DNA of 6,141 bases, taken from NCBI GenBank assembly GCA_934561725.1, contig CAKTGW010000074.1, forward strand, positions 1-6,141, given 5' to 3'. Source of the stretch: an uncultured Oscillospiraceae bacterium (GTDB lineage Bacteria; Bacillota; Clostridia; Oscillospirales; Oscillospiraceae). Made by a program: the position numbers and the translations under genes. This document shows positions 6,082-6,141 of this stretch, piece after piece. The first letter of the stretch is position 1, and every line of letters starts with the position of its first letter. The notes beneath the pieces are model-generated. The model was given only the letters and a program-made list of their open reading frames with translations. It was not told the DNA's origin and did not search any database.

Positions 6082-6093
6082 TGAGCATACTCA
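6082..6093. promoter_or_regulatory. Candidate operator upstream of the XRE gene
   Basis: TGAG-CATA-CTCA is a 12-base inverted repeat with 4-bp arms, 6 bases upstream of the ribosome binding site. Small dyads of this kind are typical XRE binding sites, but the arms are short enough to occur by chance. Confidence 0.35.
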
Positions 6094-6108
6094 AATAGCC
6101 GGTAGAAT

Positions 6109-6137
6109 GCTATACATCCCGGTATGCAATTCCGCAA
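6109..6137 (-). promoter_or_regulatory. Possible promoter of the XRE operon
   Basis: On the minus strand, TTGCGG (6132-6137), a 17-bp spacer and TATAGC (6109-6114). The spacing is ideal but both boxes are only partial matches, and the window ends just upstream. The direct repeat CCGGTA at 6099-6104 and 6119-6124, exactly 20 bases apart, lies across it and could be a regulator contact site. Confidence 0.35.
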
Positions 6138-6141
6138 CTCA

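Overview
The window looks like chromosome from a gut-type Firmicute of class Clostridia, most plausibly Oscillospirales/Ruminococcaceae-like. This rests on strong GGAGG-type ribosome binding sites, an S-layer-homology (SLH) surface protein, TTG starts, an Exp7/CtpE-like P-type ATPase, and a moderately high G+C that drops at the right-hand end. The genus cannot be fixed by reading alone. No rRNA, tRNA, CRISPR array, transposase or integrase is visible.

Layout, left to right. (1) 1-795, plus strand: the C-terminal part of a secreted surface protein with the tail of an InlB-type repeat and three SLH units, with a bacterial SH3 domain between units 1 and 2. An intrinsic terminator (804-837) follows. 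(2) 838-979: intergenic, with an extended -10 promoter (905-913) and a ribosome binding site that places the ATPase start at 980. (3) 980-4450, plus strand: three tightly spaced genes, probably one operon. They encode a P-type cation ATPase, a one-domain O6-alkylguanine/ATL-type DNA repair protein that keeps its Cys, and an unrecognised 226-residue protein with faint C39/papain-like features. (4) 4457-4490: a hairpin with A- and T-tracts on its two sides that can terminate transcription in both directions. (5) 4491-5171, minus strand: a TetR-type regulator, with its own promoter and a palindromic candidate operator between the -10 and the inferred transcript start. (6) 5172-5362: intergenic, holding that promoter and a perfect 14-bp hairpin. 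(7) 5363-6063, minus strand: a two-gene operon of a membrane-anchored XRE regulator followed by a 72-residue two-helix membrane protein, translationally coupled. (8) 6064-6141: its upstream region.

How the parts relate. The ATPase operon combines ion transport, DNA-base damage handling and an unknown protein. Shared transcription is well supported by spacing, but a shared function is not. The TetR gene converges on this operon and is sealed off by the terminator, so it probably represses itself and perhaps distant targets rather than its neighbours. The XRE/small membrane protein pair looks like a self-contained membrane-linked sensing unit, is AT-richer than the rest, and may be of different origin. 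Nothing here is clearly a new system. The best leads are the SH3 domain inside an SLH tandem, the XRE/small-membrane-protein pair with a Cys-x-x-Cys motif, and the unassigned 226-residue protein.
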